DNA of 64,000 nt from Leptobrachium leishanense (lineage: Eukaryota > Chordata > Amphibia > Anura > Megophryidae), in contig CM019064.1 in NCBI GenBank assembly GCA_009667805.1, positions 77,436,400 through 77,500,399 on the forward strand. Reading direction: 5' to 3'. The position numbers and the translations under genes were made by a program. The notes below the pieces were generated by a model. It had not been told where the DNA came from and searched no databases. It saw nothing but the letters and a program-made list of their open reading frames with translations. Within the stretch, counting starts at the first letter, position 1, and every line of letters begins with the position of its first letter. Of this stretch, positions 12,046 through 23,635 are shown piece after piece.

Positions 12046-12393
12046 GTGAGCTGGGGGCAATATGTCCATATGAGCTGGGGGCAATATGTCCATATGAGCT
12101 GGGGGCAATATGTCCATATGAGCTGAGGCAAATATATCCATATGAGCTAAGGGCAAATAAATCCATATGAGCTGGGGGCAAATATATCCATATGAGCTGA
12201 GGGCAATATATCCATGTTAGCTGGGGGCAAATTTATCCATATGAGATGGGGCAAATATATCCATATGAGCTGGGGGCAATATATCCATGTGAGCTGGGGG
12301 CATTATATCCATGTGAGCTGGGGGCAATATAGCCATGTGTGAGCTGGGGCCTGGGGGCAATATATCCATATGAGCTGGGGGCAATATAACCAT
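12046..12393. repeat. 24-bp minisatellite, about 14 copies
   Basis: The unit is close to GAGCTGGGGGCAATATATCC plus ATAT, repeated with small length changes. The same unit forms the array at 51287-51575, and a similar lead-in (GGAGAGGTGAGCTGGGGG) precedes both. The open frames over it (runs of PPAHMDIL) are repeat artefacts. Confidence 0.9.
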
Positions 12394-12612
12394 AAAAATA
12401 GTATCACCACGTCCTGCTATACTCATGATATATATATTTTTTCTTCAGGTAAGAGAGGTTGTGGAATTCGTGGATGAGTTCCCTCACTTTTTTTCCCAGG
12501 ACTTGACCCCTGCCAAATCCTAACCCTAAAACTACTAGTAATAGCGTTCTTTTTTGCATAGAACTCACATTAGAACAACGACATAAGTATGGTCTTAACT
12601 TACAAACACCAA

Positions 12613-12790
12613 CAGGGTTATTCAAAGAAAGGTGAACTCTGGAACTTTTGGAGAAGTGAAAATACTAGGTCAAAATAGCTGATTTGGAAAGTGAGATAAA
12701 TGTGAGAATTTTTCTGGTTTGGCTATTTTGACCTAGAATTTTCACTTTTCCAAAAGTTCTCCAGAGTTTCACCTTTCTCTGAATAACTCT
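12613..12790. mobile_element. Short family A MITE (about 180 bp)
   Basis: The ends CAGGGTTATTCAAAGAAAGG and the complement of AGAGTTATTCAGAGAAAGG form an inverted repeat that extends through most of the element. The core phrase TAGGTCAAAATAG recurs in the copies at 24716-26436 and 41641-41819. The triplets flanking this copy do not match clearly. Confidence 0.8.
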
Positions 12791-12799
12791 AATTATTGC

Positions 12800-14120
12800 A
12801 TGAGTGTGATTCTTCCAGAAGAAGAACTATTTTTTTTCAACTATTCTGAATTTGTACTGCATCACTGAAACATTTTTTGAGGCGGCTATTTTATCCGCAC
12901 CCACCAGATGGCTACATTGTGATCGCAAACCACCCAAGCAATGACCTTTGAGTTTATTTAAAATATTGTTCACTCTACTCAAGGATTTTTCCCTGTATGG
13001 GTTATAAACTTCTCTCAAAAGATATTAAGCTTCTTATGTAAAAAGTTTATTATTATGATATTTTTCTGTATAACTGATGGTCTTTGAAGTTTGCCGGCCA
13101 TTAAGCGTATGTTTTATTGCATAGTAAACAAATGTAAGATTCAGGAAGCTTTGAAGTGTCTTTATGTAGCAAAAAGAAAATGTTTACATTTTGTAAGATA
13201 AATCATCAGGCTAAAAATATCATCTACTTTCAGAGTGATTATTTTTAATTCTATAAACCAATTTCAATGTTCTTACTGACAATTCCATTGGGGCACGTTG
13301 ATGTTTTGGTTTATTTTAGTCAGTTAACTCCTTCACCAGCTTGTGCCGGGTTCCATGGTCTCCAGGAGCAGATACCAGTAGCGCACCACTGCTGGTATCT
13401 GTATATGTCTCTCAATGATTCCATCCCAGCTGCTTTGAAATAAGCATGGTAACAGGGAGTCAGTAAGAGAAATTGATTCTGGTAAGGGAAATATCATGAT
13501 GAGCATACGTGATCAAAAGTTGCTCAGCACATGGGGTGAAATGGGTCAGTACCCTAAGTGAGTTATTCCTATTTAAACAAAGAGTTTGTGAACCTCTCCC
13601 CTCTGACCCAAACTCATGTCCATCACATGCCAAGTAAGTCTCTGTGTCGACTCCGACTTCTCCAATGCAATAATATGTAAGTCACATAGTAAGATGGCTA
13701 CTCAGGGACTTAAAGTTCTCCTGCCAAATATACTAATAGGACAGCATTGGCACAGGAATGTGAGGTGCAATCAGAGCTGTTCGATAAGCCTTCATCTTCC
13801 ACATATTGATGAGGGACACGGGGGCACCACTTATTGAAACATTTGTCCCTATCCCGCAACCGTAGTGCTGATTGATGCAATTCTAGTTCTTAAAATTTTA
13901 ATATATATAGATTAGTGAAATTTAAAGAAGATCTGCGGAACAAGTAAACAGGGCCAGATGACAGGGCTCTTGTCTAGACATATGCAGAATGAAAAAAATT
14001 GTTTAATTTCAGATCAATCCGTTACATTTTTCAATTTGTTTCGGTGCGTTCGTTATGTTACCATGATTCGTATTTCGGATCATTTTGTTATTTTGGATGA
14101 TCGATATTTTGTTTTTCTGA
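12800..14120. other. No gene seen (1.3 kb)
   Basis: Mostly AT-rich unassigned sequence. A small hairpin surrounds GATACCAGTAG/CTGCTGGTATC near 13370-13402. The open frames here are short and show no recognisable domain. Confidence 0.4.
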
Positions 14121-14130
14121 TCCATTCGTT

Positions 14131-14213
14131 ATTTTGTTTTTATTAGCAATTCGTATTTTGTTTTTATTTGTTATTTCGTTTTTATTTGTTATTTCGTTTT
14201 TATTAGTTATTTC
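14131..14213. repeat. T-rich 19-bp tandem repeat
   Basis: About four units close to TTATTTCGTTTTTATTTG with gradual drift, extending from looser ATTCGTTATTTTG-like sequence upstream. Confidence 0.7.
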
Positions 14214-14280
14214 AGAATGTGAAACGGATGAATTAATTACTTAGATTAGGGTAAAAAAATAAAAATAATCCCCCTGACCT

Positions 14281-14360
14281 TGGTGCTGAAACCTATTCAA
14301 CACCAAGGACAGCAGCTCCACAAGGCTCCTCTCCTTGGTGCTGAATAGGTTTCAGCACCA
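14281..14360. repeat. 29-bp inverted repeat hairpin
   Basis: Bases 14281-14309 and 14332-14360 are reverse complements apart from one position (word GGTGCTGAAACCTATTCA), around a 22-bp loop. It could be a miniature transposon or a palindrome remnant; no target duplication is obvious. Confidence 0.75.
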
Positions 14361-14361
14361 T

Positions 14362-15130
14362 TATTAGCCCCCACCGAATGCAGCCAGACTGAAGGAAAGA
14401 GTGGACTAATCCATTTTAAGTAAAAGCATAGGGGGAAAACAAATAAGGAATCTGATGATATTTCAGCTTCTTGAAATTAGAGTCTGGGGATCGAATAATT
14501 CTACCTACAAATTGTCATTTCAATCCTGCGTCCTCTTTACATATATTCAAGGAACACAGTTTATATTTTTGTAAAAAAAATTATTATTTACCCATGAGAA
14601 AAATGCTTTTATAATGTAACATTTACATGTGTGCAATGCACATTTCTTATAATGTCTCAGGGTGCTTTTACAGCGATCAGTCCAGCAGCATGAATGAGTT
14701 CTCAACCTTCTTCATCCTCACATCAAAAGAGTCCATTTATTCCACTGCAGTTCAGGCATCATGACCATGAAAAGAAACCAACAAAAAATTTTTTTATTGC
14801 GCCCCCCCTTTTCCTTTTTTTTGCCTCTTGAAGATAAAACCAAAAGAGAGCCACGAATATCCCCCTCCTGGGTGGAAGAGTCCTTAAAATAATCACAAGT
14901 CTCGTGACTGAAGTTGGCAGACTCCTCAAACAATATATATTGAAAAATGTTAAGATTAGATGAATGAACATCTGGAGATTTTCAATCCAAATAAATTATG
15001 ATTATTCAAACCTAGAACTCTCAGGGCTTCAAATAATAATAATGCTCAATTTCTTTAAAATCTGTTAATGCATTTACTGTTACATATTATTTTTGAATTT
15101 ATTGAATTAAATTAATAGCAAATAGAGAGT
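14362..15130. other. No gene seen
   Basis: AT-rich sequence with no recognisable gene. Open frames at 14718-14971 on the minus strand are low-complexity and unconvincing. Confidence 0.4.
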
Positions 15131-15149
15131 ACAGAATATATAACCTGAT

Positions 15150-15665
15150 TCAGCGCAAATAATGCTCTCTGGGGTCCTGGAATCTCACATATACATGGGA
15201 GAAACAATAATGGTGCAATATAGCTGGTGTTAGGGATATTAGATACAATATTCAAATAATGTCCCACTCACAGTGAAGAGCCCAGACACTGGCTCTGAGT
15301 GGGTCCACGCGTGCGGGTGAATTGCCTTCAGATTTCTCAGGTGACCCCCACCTTATTGGGAATATTCCGTCCAAGATCATGCAATGGAAAGCAGAGAAAG
15401 AAACTCCTTGCGCAGATCTGCTGAATTCACAACTTGATATACTGCTGATTTTGTACTTACATTTCAAGGAGCTCACATAGCTCTTGGATGAACGCCCATG
15501 GGTTTTTTCACATTGGGAAACCACAAAAACCCACCAAGGATCCAAAAGATGGCACAGCATAGACAGGAATGGAGATGAAAAATGTAAAAAATTTATTAAA
15601 ACATAGCTAAAACATACTCCAGAACGCATTTTGCCACATGGAATGGCAGCTTCATCAGCTGGTAA
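15150..15665 (-). mobile_element. Retroelement-like fragment ending in a CTGATGA hairpin motif
   Basis: Read on the minus strand from 15655, CTGATGAAGC is followed by a TGCCA/TGGCA hairpin and AAAATGCGTT, then an A/T-rich block with AATAAA. The same order (CTGAGGAAGC, hairpin, GAAACGCGTT, AATAAA-containing block) occurs in the loop of the palindrome at 60601. On the plus strand both loci share AATAATGGTGCAATAT-like sequence and a CACTCACA word. I take them to be one repeat family. The motif resembles a decayed hammerhead ribozyme core. Confidence 0.5.
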
Positions 15666-15776
15666 ATAGAGAAATTGGTGTTAAATGTATCAAGGTAAAA
15701 AGCAGCCCCTAATTGTTGTTCCGTTGAGCACTAAGAGGTAGTTAGTAATTCCAGTGTAATATGTTATATATATATT

Positions 15777-15845
15777 AGGGCTGGTACTGATTAAAATTTT
15801 CATGTTCGATTAATCAAATTTTTTTTAATCGATTAATTATAATGC
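15777..15845 (+). mobile_element. Possible hAT left end, truncated
   Basis: TAGGGCTGGTACTGATTAAA followed by repeated AATCGATTAAT words resembles the left end of hAT elements with ATTAATCGA-rich subterminal regions. I found no matching right end. Confidence 0.35.
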
Positions 15846-16165
15846 ACACACAGATCCAACTACTTTTAGCTGATCTTCTTGGGTCTTGGGTCTGGGCCCT
15901 GGGTCTTGGGTTTTTCCCCACTATGCAATCCTGCTTGTGTGAGCTCCGTAGTGGGCTTGTGCTTGTCTCAATGGAGTCCTATGGATGCCAGTACACAATG
16001 CGAGTGACGGTACATGGCGCCACTGCCAATAACATCCTGTGGTTTCCTTCTTTTAAGAGTCGATAATATTTTAACTCACTTGTAATAGAGCTGCTAATGG
16101 TTATTGGCTTACGTTGAATTCACTTTTTAGTGAATTCTAATTTTACAATTAGAGTAGACAACATA

Positions 16166-16529
16166 CACTGTATTGCCAAAAGTATTCGCTCACCCATCCA
16201 AATAATCAGAATCAGGTGTTCCAATCACTTCCATGGCCACAGGTACATTAAATCAAGCACCTAGGCATGCAGACTGTTTTTACAAACATTTGTGACAGAA
16301 TGGGTCTCTCTCAGGAGCTCAGTGAATTCCAGCATGGAACTGTGGTAGGATGACACCTCTGCAACAAATCCAGTCGTGAAATTTACCAGAAGAGTTGAAG
16401 CTGTTATAGCTGCAAAGGGTGCAAAGGGTGGACCGACGTCATATTGAACCCTATGGATTAGGAATGGGATGTCACTTAAATTCATATGTGAGTCAAGGCA
16501 GGCGAGCGAATACTTTTGGCAATATATAT
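16166..16529 (+). mobile_element. Internally deleted Tc1 element (364 bp)
   Basis: The ends begin CACTGTATTGCCAAAAGTAT and end in its near reverse complement, with TA at 16164-16165. These are termini of a well-known vertebrate Tc1 family. The plus strand keeps the start of the transposase (MGLSQELSEFQHGTV, near 16291) and then jumps to the extreme carboxyl end and 3' region (ARRVEAVIAAKG-like). Most of the transposase is gone. The open frame on the opposite strand is a shadow. Confidence 0.88.
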
Positions 16530-16597
16530 TTCTAACATGTTAAATTGAAATATCCCAAGCCACCATTGAGTGGGTGTAGAATTTCATGAGTGCTTAA

Positions 16598-16640
16598 CCC
16601 CTTCACTACAAAATGATTTTCCGTAAAAACTCCTTGCAGG
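16598..16640 (+). mobile_element. TTAA-type element, left end fragment
   Basis: TTAA at 16594-16597 is followed by CCCCTTCACTACAAAATGAT, matching the ends of the elements at 17896 and 19799. No right end follows. Confidence 0.5.
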
Positions 16641-16862
16641 TCCCAATGTGTTTATGGAAGATGACTTTCCATTACCAACACAGTAAATATATACGGAGAG
16701 CGTCCCACTGTGTATGTTCACTGTAGGTAAGCCCTTTTTTACAGGAAGATGCTCCTTCTGCTGGCCAAAATTGCTACAACATTTACATTATAGCTTGGGC
16801 TTCATGTTTTCGTGAAGGAAAAATGGATTTCAAAGCTTTTAGAATAATTTCAATGCATTGGC

Positions 16863-17234
16863 TGTCATGGCCTATGCTGTCAAGACCTAATCCAGGGGTG
16901 CGGAGAAAGTGCAGGAACACTCATGCCCACACCATCTTGACTGTGACATGAGATGGGCAGCACCTTTCCTGCAGCACACTCTGTAGATCCACAACGAGTA
17001 TTCCATCCTGCCCCACCTGAGTGAGGCCTCAGGAACCCATCAATTCGCTGTGCTTGCATAAAAGGAAGTCCCACCCCTGCAGCAGTGCATCAGCATTGCA
17101 CATTTTTTGGTGTTTATATGAAGTTGTGTATCCTGTATGTCTTACCTGTGTTCCTGAGAACCTTTGTGAATAAACCTTGTCCTTACCACAACCTGCTGCC
17201 TACTGTAAATTGGGCTCTGCCACCTAAAGCTGAC
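16863..17234 (+). mobile_element. Candidate solo LTR
   Basis: The segment starts TGTCATGG and ends GCTGACA (short terminal inverted TGTCA/TGACA). It contains CATAAAAGG, a possible TATA box, near 17056, and AATAAA near 17170 followed by a C/T-rich stretch, the usual order in an LTR. I could not find a convincing 5-bp target duplication, and there is no partner LTR in the window. Confidence 0.4.
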
Positions 17235-17235
17235 A

Positions 17236-17890
17236 GGTGCAATGAAATTTAATGGGCATGTTCTGGAGCCTGTTTGCAAATTAATTTTGTATGCAATAAA
17301 ATAAATTCGGAAATTCCTTTGTATTGTTTCATAATTAGGCCAGATCGTATATACTCAATCTCGGGCCACCAGCGGCTGCTTTGGAAAATTGAGTATACTT
17401 GATCATGGCAATGAAGGTGTTCATTTAAAGCTAGTTGGAAGAGATCAGTATTTTCCACCCATTTTCAGAGTCGGCAGTCTAGCACTAAAAAGCAATATAT
17501 GTCTTGACCTTATGTAGCGATGTGCTTTATGTAATATACATAACCGTAACTCCCTTGCCGTATCATGTGCCTTGTATAGTACTAGTACATGCAGTTTAAA
17601 CATAAGGGATTTTATTATTAATTAATGCCTTCGTTTGGATGAACTGGTTATTAACAAACAGTTTCACTGGCACAGACCACCCTGCTTTGCTGTGTATAAC
17701 CTAAAACCATTCCGCAGTCTCTAGTGTCAATTTCTGTTCTATGTAAATCCTGGAACGGAGAACCTTTAAACATAGTTTACTGAATTATATAAACGGTTAC
17801 GTAATACTGGGTCTATTTCTAAAATCTTTCATAAGTCACAATACGACACGATGGGAGAAAGAACTTTCAACATTCTCACAAGTGATTGGC
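17236..17890. other. No gene seen
   Basis: Unassigned AT-rich sequence; no open frame of interest and no transposon ends recognised. Confidence 0.4.
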
Positions 17891-17895
17891 ATTAA

Positions 17896-18372
17896 TAACT
17901 CCTTCACTACCAAGTGATTTTCCAAAAACAACATGGTCAGAAACCAGTGTTTTTTTTTGTAAAATCATTTTAAATCAACTATAAAATAAGAAATATTTGC
18001 ATTTTTCTACCTATTGTATGTCTTGCTATAAAATAACCTATTTTGTCCAATAGATGGCGCCATCTACCGCCAAAGAGTTAGAGGTTTTAGTGGCTGGTCT
18101 ATTTTCTTCTATTTCTCCCTGCGTCGGCTGCTGAAAGCCCGATATTCAGATCTTTGAGCAGCTGATTTTACAGTTTTAGCTCTTTGGGCATTATGCCCAC
18201 AGGGCTAAAACTTTGGGGCACCTTCTGCAGCCCAAAAGCTAATGAAATTTGTTTGCACCAAATGAATTTCATTTGCTTTTGGGCTGCAGATCAGTATATC
18301 GAGATATCTCTATCGGGGCACCGCATGGTGTCTTTTGAAGCCTGAGATATCTTGATATCGGTAGTGAATGGG
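17896..18372 (+). mobile_element. TTAA-target MITE (477 bp)
   Basis: TTAA flanks at 17892-17895 and 18373-18376. The ends are CTCCTTCACTACC and the complement of CCCATTCACTACC. The interior repeats words such as CTGATTTTACAGTTTTAG and a GATATCTTGATATC region. The same element is present inverted at 19799-20963. The target and CCC-type ends suggest piggyBac-related mobilisation. No transposase. Confidence 0.75.
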
Positions 18373-18961
18373 TTAAGGATTAAAATGATGTTACAGAGTG
18401 ATACTTATTACTGTATGGATCTGTGTAACCAAAGTTGAAGAAGAAAGTTTAAAACTAATGCGCCTTAACAGTAAGGTCACTTTGGGTAATTAAAAAAAGA
18501 AAATGTATTCAAAAGAACACCAAACAACCCACAAGCTACCACGCATCTCTTATTACATTAGGCAATACATCATTTTTATTTTTTGTGCAATGTGCCAGAT
18601 GAATGCTATTTTGAATGTGTGTGTTTTTGTTGAACAAAACTATATACCCTCTGGTCCATCTTGGAAAGTGTCCTTTGTCAAGCATTCCCGATATGTTCTG
18701 TTTCTAGCAGATTGACGCTAGTTTGCAAACACACGAATTGGGGCTGGGACCTAATGTCATTGTCAACTCGTAAAAAAAAAAAAAGTGTTTATTTATACTT
18801 AATACATTGAAAACATGAACTTTAACTGCTGTGTTTTTCATGAATTATATTATTTGCATTCGTGCAGAGTAATAACGATCCCTTACTTCGGCGTTCTCCC
18901 AATACTGTAATGTTGCCATATTCCTACATAAGGATATCAAGTCATTATAGCAACATTTAAA

Positions 18962-19627
18962 CGGTTATTTAATAATCCCCGTACTTGCCACAGAATTGCA
19001 CCGAAAGGTGAATTTCGCCAAATATTGATAAATTCCCTGCAAAATATGGTGCAATTTGCCTCAGATCGCTGCAATTCGGCGACCTTCAGCGCCAATGAAA
19101 TTCTCCCATAGAGAAGTAATGGTTAATCTATTCCGAGAACATCGAACTGCACTGAAGAGTTGGTGAAATGCCCTGATTTTTGGTGCTTCAGTTCTACAGG
19201 TTTAAACTAAACAGGCGAATTCCATAGAATTCAATGAAAAAAAAAAAATTGACGCCTTTTTTTTTCAACCATTTATTCTTTTCATTTGCAACAAAAAGTC
19301 TATTTTTTTTCAATTCTTAGGCATTTTTCCTGATTTTTTTTTTCTTAGGCGACATTTATGATTCCCATTTTTTTAAATGGCGATTTTTTAAAGTTCTTTA
19401 GCAGACCTTTTTTTTTTTTTTTTTGTAGGACCTTTTTATTATTTCCATGCAATTTTCATGCATTTTTATTGTTTTAAACACCTTTTTAAAAAATTCCGTT
19501 TTTTTCCCTTACCAGTTAGGCAGTGTTTGGCTTTTTTTGGCTGCATTCGGTGGTCTGTTCGGTAGGTTGATCGGCGGTGTTCAGCGGATCCCGTTCAGTG
19601 TATTTCGGTGCTATCTGAATAATCCCT
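18962..19627. mobile_element. Family B MITE (GGTTATT...AATAATCCC), diverged
   Basis: The left end CGGTTATTTAATAATCCCCG and right end CTGAATAATCCCTTTAG enclose phrases shared with 21544-23443 (CTTGCCACAGAATTGCACCG; CCCATAGAGAAGTAATGGTT). The layout parallels family A, with a GC-rich right part and a long T-rich middle. Family A and B probably share an ancestor. Confidence 0.65.
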
Positions 19628-19798
19628 TTAGTTATTGAATGGCATTAATTTTTGCAACCGTGAAAAAGTTTGGTGTTTCAAAGAGTGAAATTCTAACACT
19701 GGCAGGAGAAGCTTCATCAGAGAAACCTCTCCTTCCACTGTTTAGTGTTTTACAAAAGTAAAATTCAAACATCAAGGCTTACTAAATAATCCCCTTAA

Positions 19799-20963
19799 CC
19801 CCTTCACCACCGATATGGAGATATCTTGGGCTTGAAAGGCACCATCTGCTGCCCGGATATTGAGATATTTTGGTATGCTGTTCTGCAGCCCAAAACCAAA
19901 TGAGATTGTGTTTGCTTTTGGGCTGCAGAAGGTGCCCCCAACGTTTTAGCTCTGTGGTCATAATGCCCAAAGACCTAAAACTGTTAAATCAGCTGCTCAA
20001 AGCCCTGAAATATTGGGCTTTCAGCAGCCGATGCAGGGAGAAATAGAAGAAAATAGACCAGCTGTCTAAACCTCTATCTCAATTTGGCAGTAGTTGGCGC
20101 CATCTACTGGCCAAAAATAGGTTATTTACAGTAAGACACACAATAGGTATAAACTGAACTATTTCTTACTTTATAATTAAGTGATTTTACAAAAAACACT
20201 GGTTTCTGACAATCAGGGTTATTCAAAGAGATTCAAAAAAAGTCACCGCACGTTCGGTGACTTTTCGTTCCCTGCACTCCAGGGCGATTCGGCAATCCGG
20301 AGAAACCCTACTAGCCGCCGATCACAGCGCAGAGGCAGCCGTCGGAAAAAGCCAACATGCAGACGAACGAGGTGAGAAAAAACAAAAAACAAGTACGCTT
20401 GAAAGTTTGAAAATTGAAACGCTGTTTGCAAAAAACTACTGAACGAAAATGTCTGAAATTTACACATAAGATACAATGAATGATAATAAAAAGGGCTGTT
20501 ACAGATAAAAGAGAAAAACATTTTTAAAAACTGGAAAAAAAAATCCAAAAATTGCCTAAAAGATCCTAAAAAATCTAAAAATAAAGAGTCTCTTTACAGC
20601 AGAATAAAATAATAAACAGTTTATTAGATATTGAATTAAAACAGGAATATTTTTAACATTGAAGCCTATGGGATTCTCCTGAATAAACCTGTCGAATGAA
20701 ACCACCGAATGGCAGGCCATTTCGGCAACCTTTCTCAGCTGTTTTGTGTTCTTTGAATAGACAAGGCATTGCTCTCGAACAGGCACCATATGTGCAGGCA
20801 ATTCGTCAACATTTGGCAAACTGCCTGCTCTCTGAATAGCCGAATGGCCGGGAAAGTTAGCCGCACGTTGAATTTCACTGTTCGGTTACCTTTCGGCCAC
20901 AATTCGTATTTCTTTTGAATAACCCCCAATATTTTTTTGGAAAATCACTTGGTAGTGAAGGGG
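19799..20963 (-). mobile_element. TTAA-target MITE interrupted by a family A element
   Basis: TTAA at 19795-19798 and 20964-20967 flanks CCCCTTCACCACC and the complement of CCCCTTCACTACC. It is the inverted counterpart of 17896-18372. Comparison with that copy shows foreign DNA at 20214-20937 inside the phrase CTGGTTTCTGAC / TTTTTTGGAAAATCAC. Removing that insert gives back the uninterrupted order seen in the first copy. Confidence 0.85.
20214..20937 (-). mobile_element. Family A MITE, copy 2 (724 bp), nested
   Basis: The CAGGGTTATTCAAAGAGATT left end and the TTTGAATAACCCCC right end are flanked by AAT at 20211-20213 and 20938-20940, a 3-bp target duplication. Orientation is opposite to copy 1. 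It is shorter than other copies because the GC-rich half has lost about 150 bp. Confidence 0.88.
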
Positions 20964-20967
20964 TTAA

Positions 20968-21540
20968 GAATGGCTTGATTTGGATTATTCCCAACAATGT
21001 TAGTTTAAGGGGTGGTTAAGGAATACATATACTGTATACTTACATATGATAAGCCCTCTAACCCAAAGACTTCTGACTTCTTTTTTTCATTTCAAAAGCA
21101 GGCAATAAAAGCAGGCAATTGAATTAATGTAACTCTCCTTGGAAGAATCCTCTATCTTTATTTTATTTTATCTGGTTTTATGATTTATTTTTTATTAACT
21201 GTGGACAGGACCTTTGGGAATCTTTCCGGGTTAGGGTAAGCTCGTTCCTGCACTTTGTCACACATTCAATGCAAATAAAACATAGCAGAATTCATAATAT
21301 TTAGTGCAAGATACTGCCTGACGAAAAGGAAGAGGACATAATGGACATAGGAAATACTGCACATTTTGCAGATGCTACTGACTGTGCTATAATGATTGCA
21401 CACTCCTCTAGTTAGAAAGCCAGATGCTGTTTGCAGCAATAAAATCCAAATACTACATTTCTTATAGAACGGTTATTTACATAACACAGAGTAATTTATA
21501 AAATGGAAATCTGACGAAAGTGGTGCAGTCACTTTTCAAA
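20968..21540. other. No gene seen
   Basis: AT-rich, unassigned. It contains no recognisable ends or coding domains. Confidence 0.4.
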
Positions 21541-21543
21541 CTA

Positions 21544-23443
21544 AAGGGATTATTCACAAAGCGGCGAACTTGCCACCGAATTGCACCGAACTGTGAATCT
21601 CACCGTACGGTGCAATTTCATGGCAGTTTGTCTATTCACTAAACTGTCAAATTGCTATTTACTGGAAAATTGACGGCGATCTTCGGCGATAGCGAAATTG
21701 TCCCATAGAGAAGCAATGGTTAATCTATTTACAAAACGTCAAACTGCTCCAAAGTGTTGGTGAAATGCCCTGATTTTCAGTGATTCAGTTCGACAGGTTT
21801 AAACAGGGGAATCCAATAGGTTTCAATGTAAATAAATTATATTATTTAAAAAAAAAAACATTCTTTTCATTTTCAGCAAAAAGCCTTTTTATTTTTTTTA
21901 GAAAATCTTTTTGTGTTTTTTGCCACAATTTTTTTTTTCTAAATTTTTTAACCCTTTCGCTGCGGAGGACGCGCTGAGCGCGTCCACACGCAGGTAACGT
22001 TCCTTGCGGTGGACGTGCTGAGCGCGTCCTCCCTTTGGGGCCAGCGTTCGGCCAGGTTCCGGCCGATCGCTGGCCCCCCCAGTGCGGGCTGACATCCTCG
22101 ATGTCAGCCCATCGCCCGGAACCGCCGCCAGCCTAATTAGGTGTCATCGCGGCGGCGCGATGACACCTAATTCAGGCGTCCCCCCGCATGTGCGGAGGAG
22201 GCGCCTGAAAGGGAGGGGGGAGGTCCTTCGGACCTCTCTCCCTCCCAATCGCCGGCGTTGCGGGGGTTAATCCAGGCACCGTTTGGAAGGGCACAGCCTG
22301 CCCTTCCTAACGGTACCTGGAATTAACCCCATGGGGGTTGGATCACGAATCGGCGCCGAAAAGCGCCGGTTTGTGATCCTTTCCTGGAGCTGGCCGACAT
22401 CTTGGATGTCGGCCAAGCTTCCAGGAATGCCCCCTGAGGACTGGAGTCCTGGAGTTAACCCCTAACTGTCACCAATGGTGGAGATAGGGGGTTCCAATGA
22501 ACTCCATATCTCCCGATCCGTGGCAGTTAGGGGTTAATGTTTGATATTGTTGGATCGGCCAGAGCATGGACGTTTCAACAATACCAAACTTGACTATGAA
22601 AAAAGTTTTTTAATAAAAAATAAAAATAAAAATAAAAATAAAAAGATATTTTAAAAAAAATTATAAAAAAAAATAAACAATTTTTTTTCTTTTTTTTGGT
22701 TCATTAATGCAGCAATATTGTTCCCATTTCAATTATAATGTGAACAATGATGCTGCACTAACGATTTTTGTATGCGGTGCGTTTGTTAAAAATCGCGTAA
22801 TTTTCCCCCAAAAAAAAGTAACGAGATCCCATCTCTAATTTTTTTAACAAGCGCACCCCATACAAAATATAACCGCAATTGCTCGCATGTTAAAATGTGA
22901 AATAAAAACACTTTACACGTTGTAAATTATTGAAATTAATATTTTATTGCATTTTTTGTTATAATATACAGACAGGTCATGACGTATACATATAATAATG
23001 ACATATTATGAATCTGCCGAGTCTGACGGAAAGAACGATATATAATATGTCTGGGTCATATACTAAAATAAGCCTTCAAAACACGTTTAAACATGATGAG
23101 CAAAATCGGTAAAAATGACCTCAGCACAGAGGCGGGAAATGCTTCAGCAGCGAAAGGGTTAAAAGGCTTTTTAAAAATTCTGTAGCACACCTTTTTATTT
23201 TTTAAAGGACCCTTTTCTTTAATTAGATACATTTTGAAATGCACTTTTATCCATTTAAACGCCTATTAGGAGAAGAGGAGAGGTCCATCTTTTTTTTTCT
23301 GCAGTTCGACGGTGTTCGGCAACTCCATCTTCGGTGCACTACGGTGACCCTGCAGTGAATAGTGAATCGACGAAGTGCATTATAGTACACCGAAGTGCAA
23401 AGTACTGCAATTTCGCTATAACTTCAGTGCTTTGTGAATATCC
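21544..23443. mobile_element. Family B MITE carrying a nested TTAA element
   Basis: The ends AGGGATTATTCACAAAGC and the complement of AGGATATTCACAAAGC are inverted repeats. Internal phrases (GAACTTGCCACCGAATTGCA; CCCATAGAGAAGCAATGGTT) match 18962-19627 and 35395-35690. The middle is interrupted at 21952-23158. No target duplication is certain. Confidence 0.75.
21952..23158. mobile_element. piggyBac-like MITE (1207 bp) with serial hairpins
   Basis: Terminal inverted repeats CCCTTTCGCTGC and GCAGCGAAAGGG sit exactly between TTAA at 21948-21951 and 23159-23162, the piggyBac target and end type. From about 22079 to 22545 the interior is a chain of GC-rich imperfect palindromes. The right third matches fragments at 39121-39480, 57230-57519 and 61840-61932. 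There is no transposase. Confidence 0.88.
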
Positions 23444-23635
23444 TATTAAGCAATTCTGCACAAACCTTCCACTGTCATCACACCCAAAAACATCAATTTA
23501 ACATAAAAAAATAGCCAAACTTACATTTTAAGCCCATAAAGCCCCAGTCATCTTTACTTTAATGCGGAATTAATATTTAACCTGGGAAGAAGCAACATTG
23601 TCACGCAGATCTCATTCCACTCACACAGGGTTATT

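Noticed and set aside
11820..12426. Minus-strand frames with runs of PPAHMDIL across 11820-12426
   Set aside because: They follow the 24-bp minisatellite exactly; there is no domain, and the same peptide appears over the unrelated locus at 51.3 kb.
16261..16485. 74-residue minus-strand frame
   Set aside because: It is antisense to the retained N-terminal part of a Tc1 transposase.
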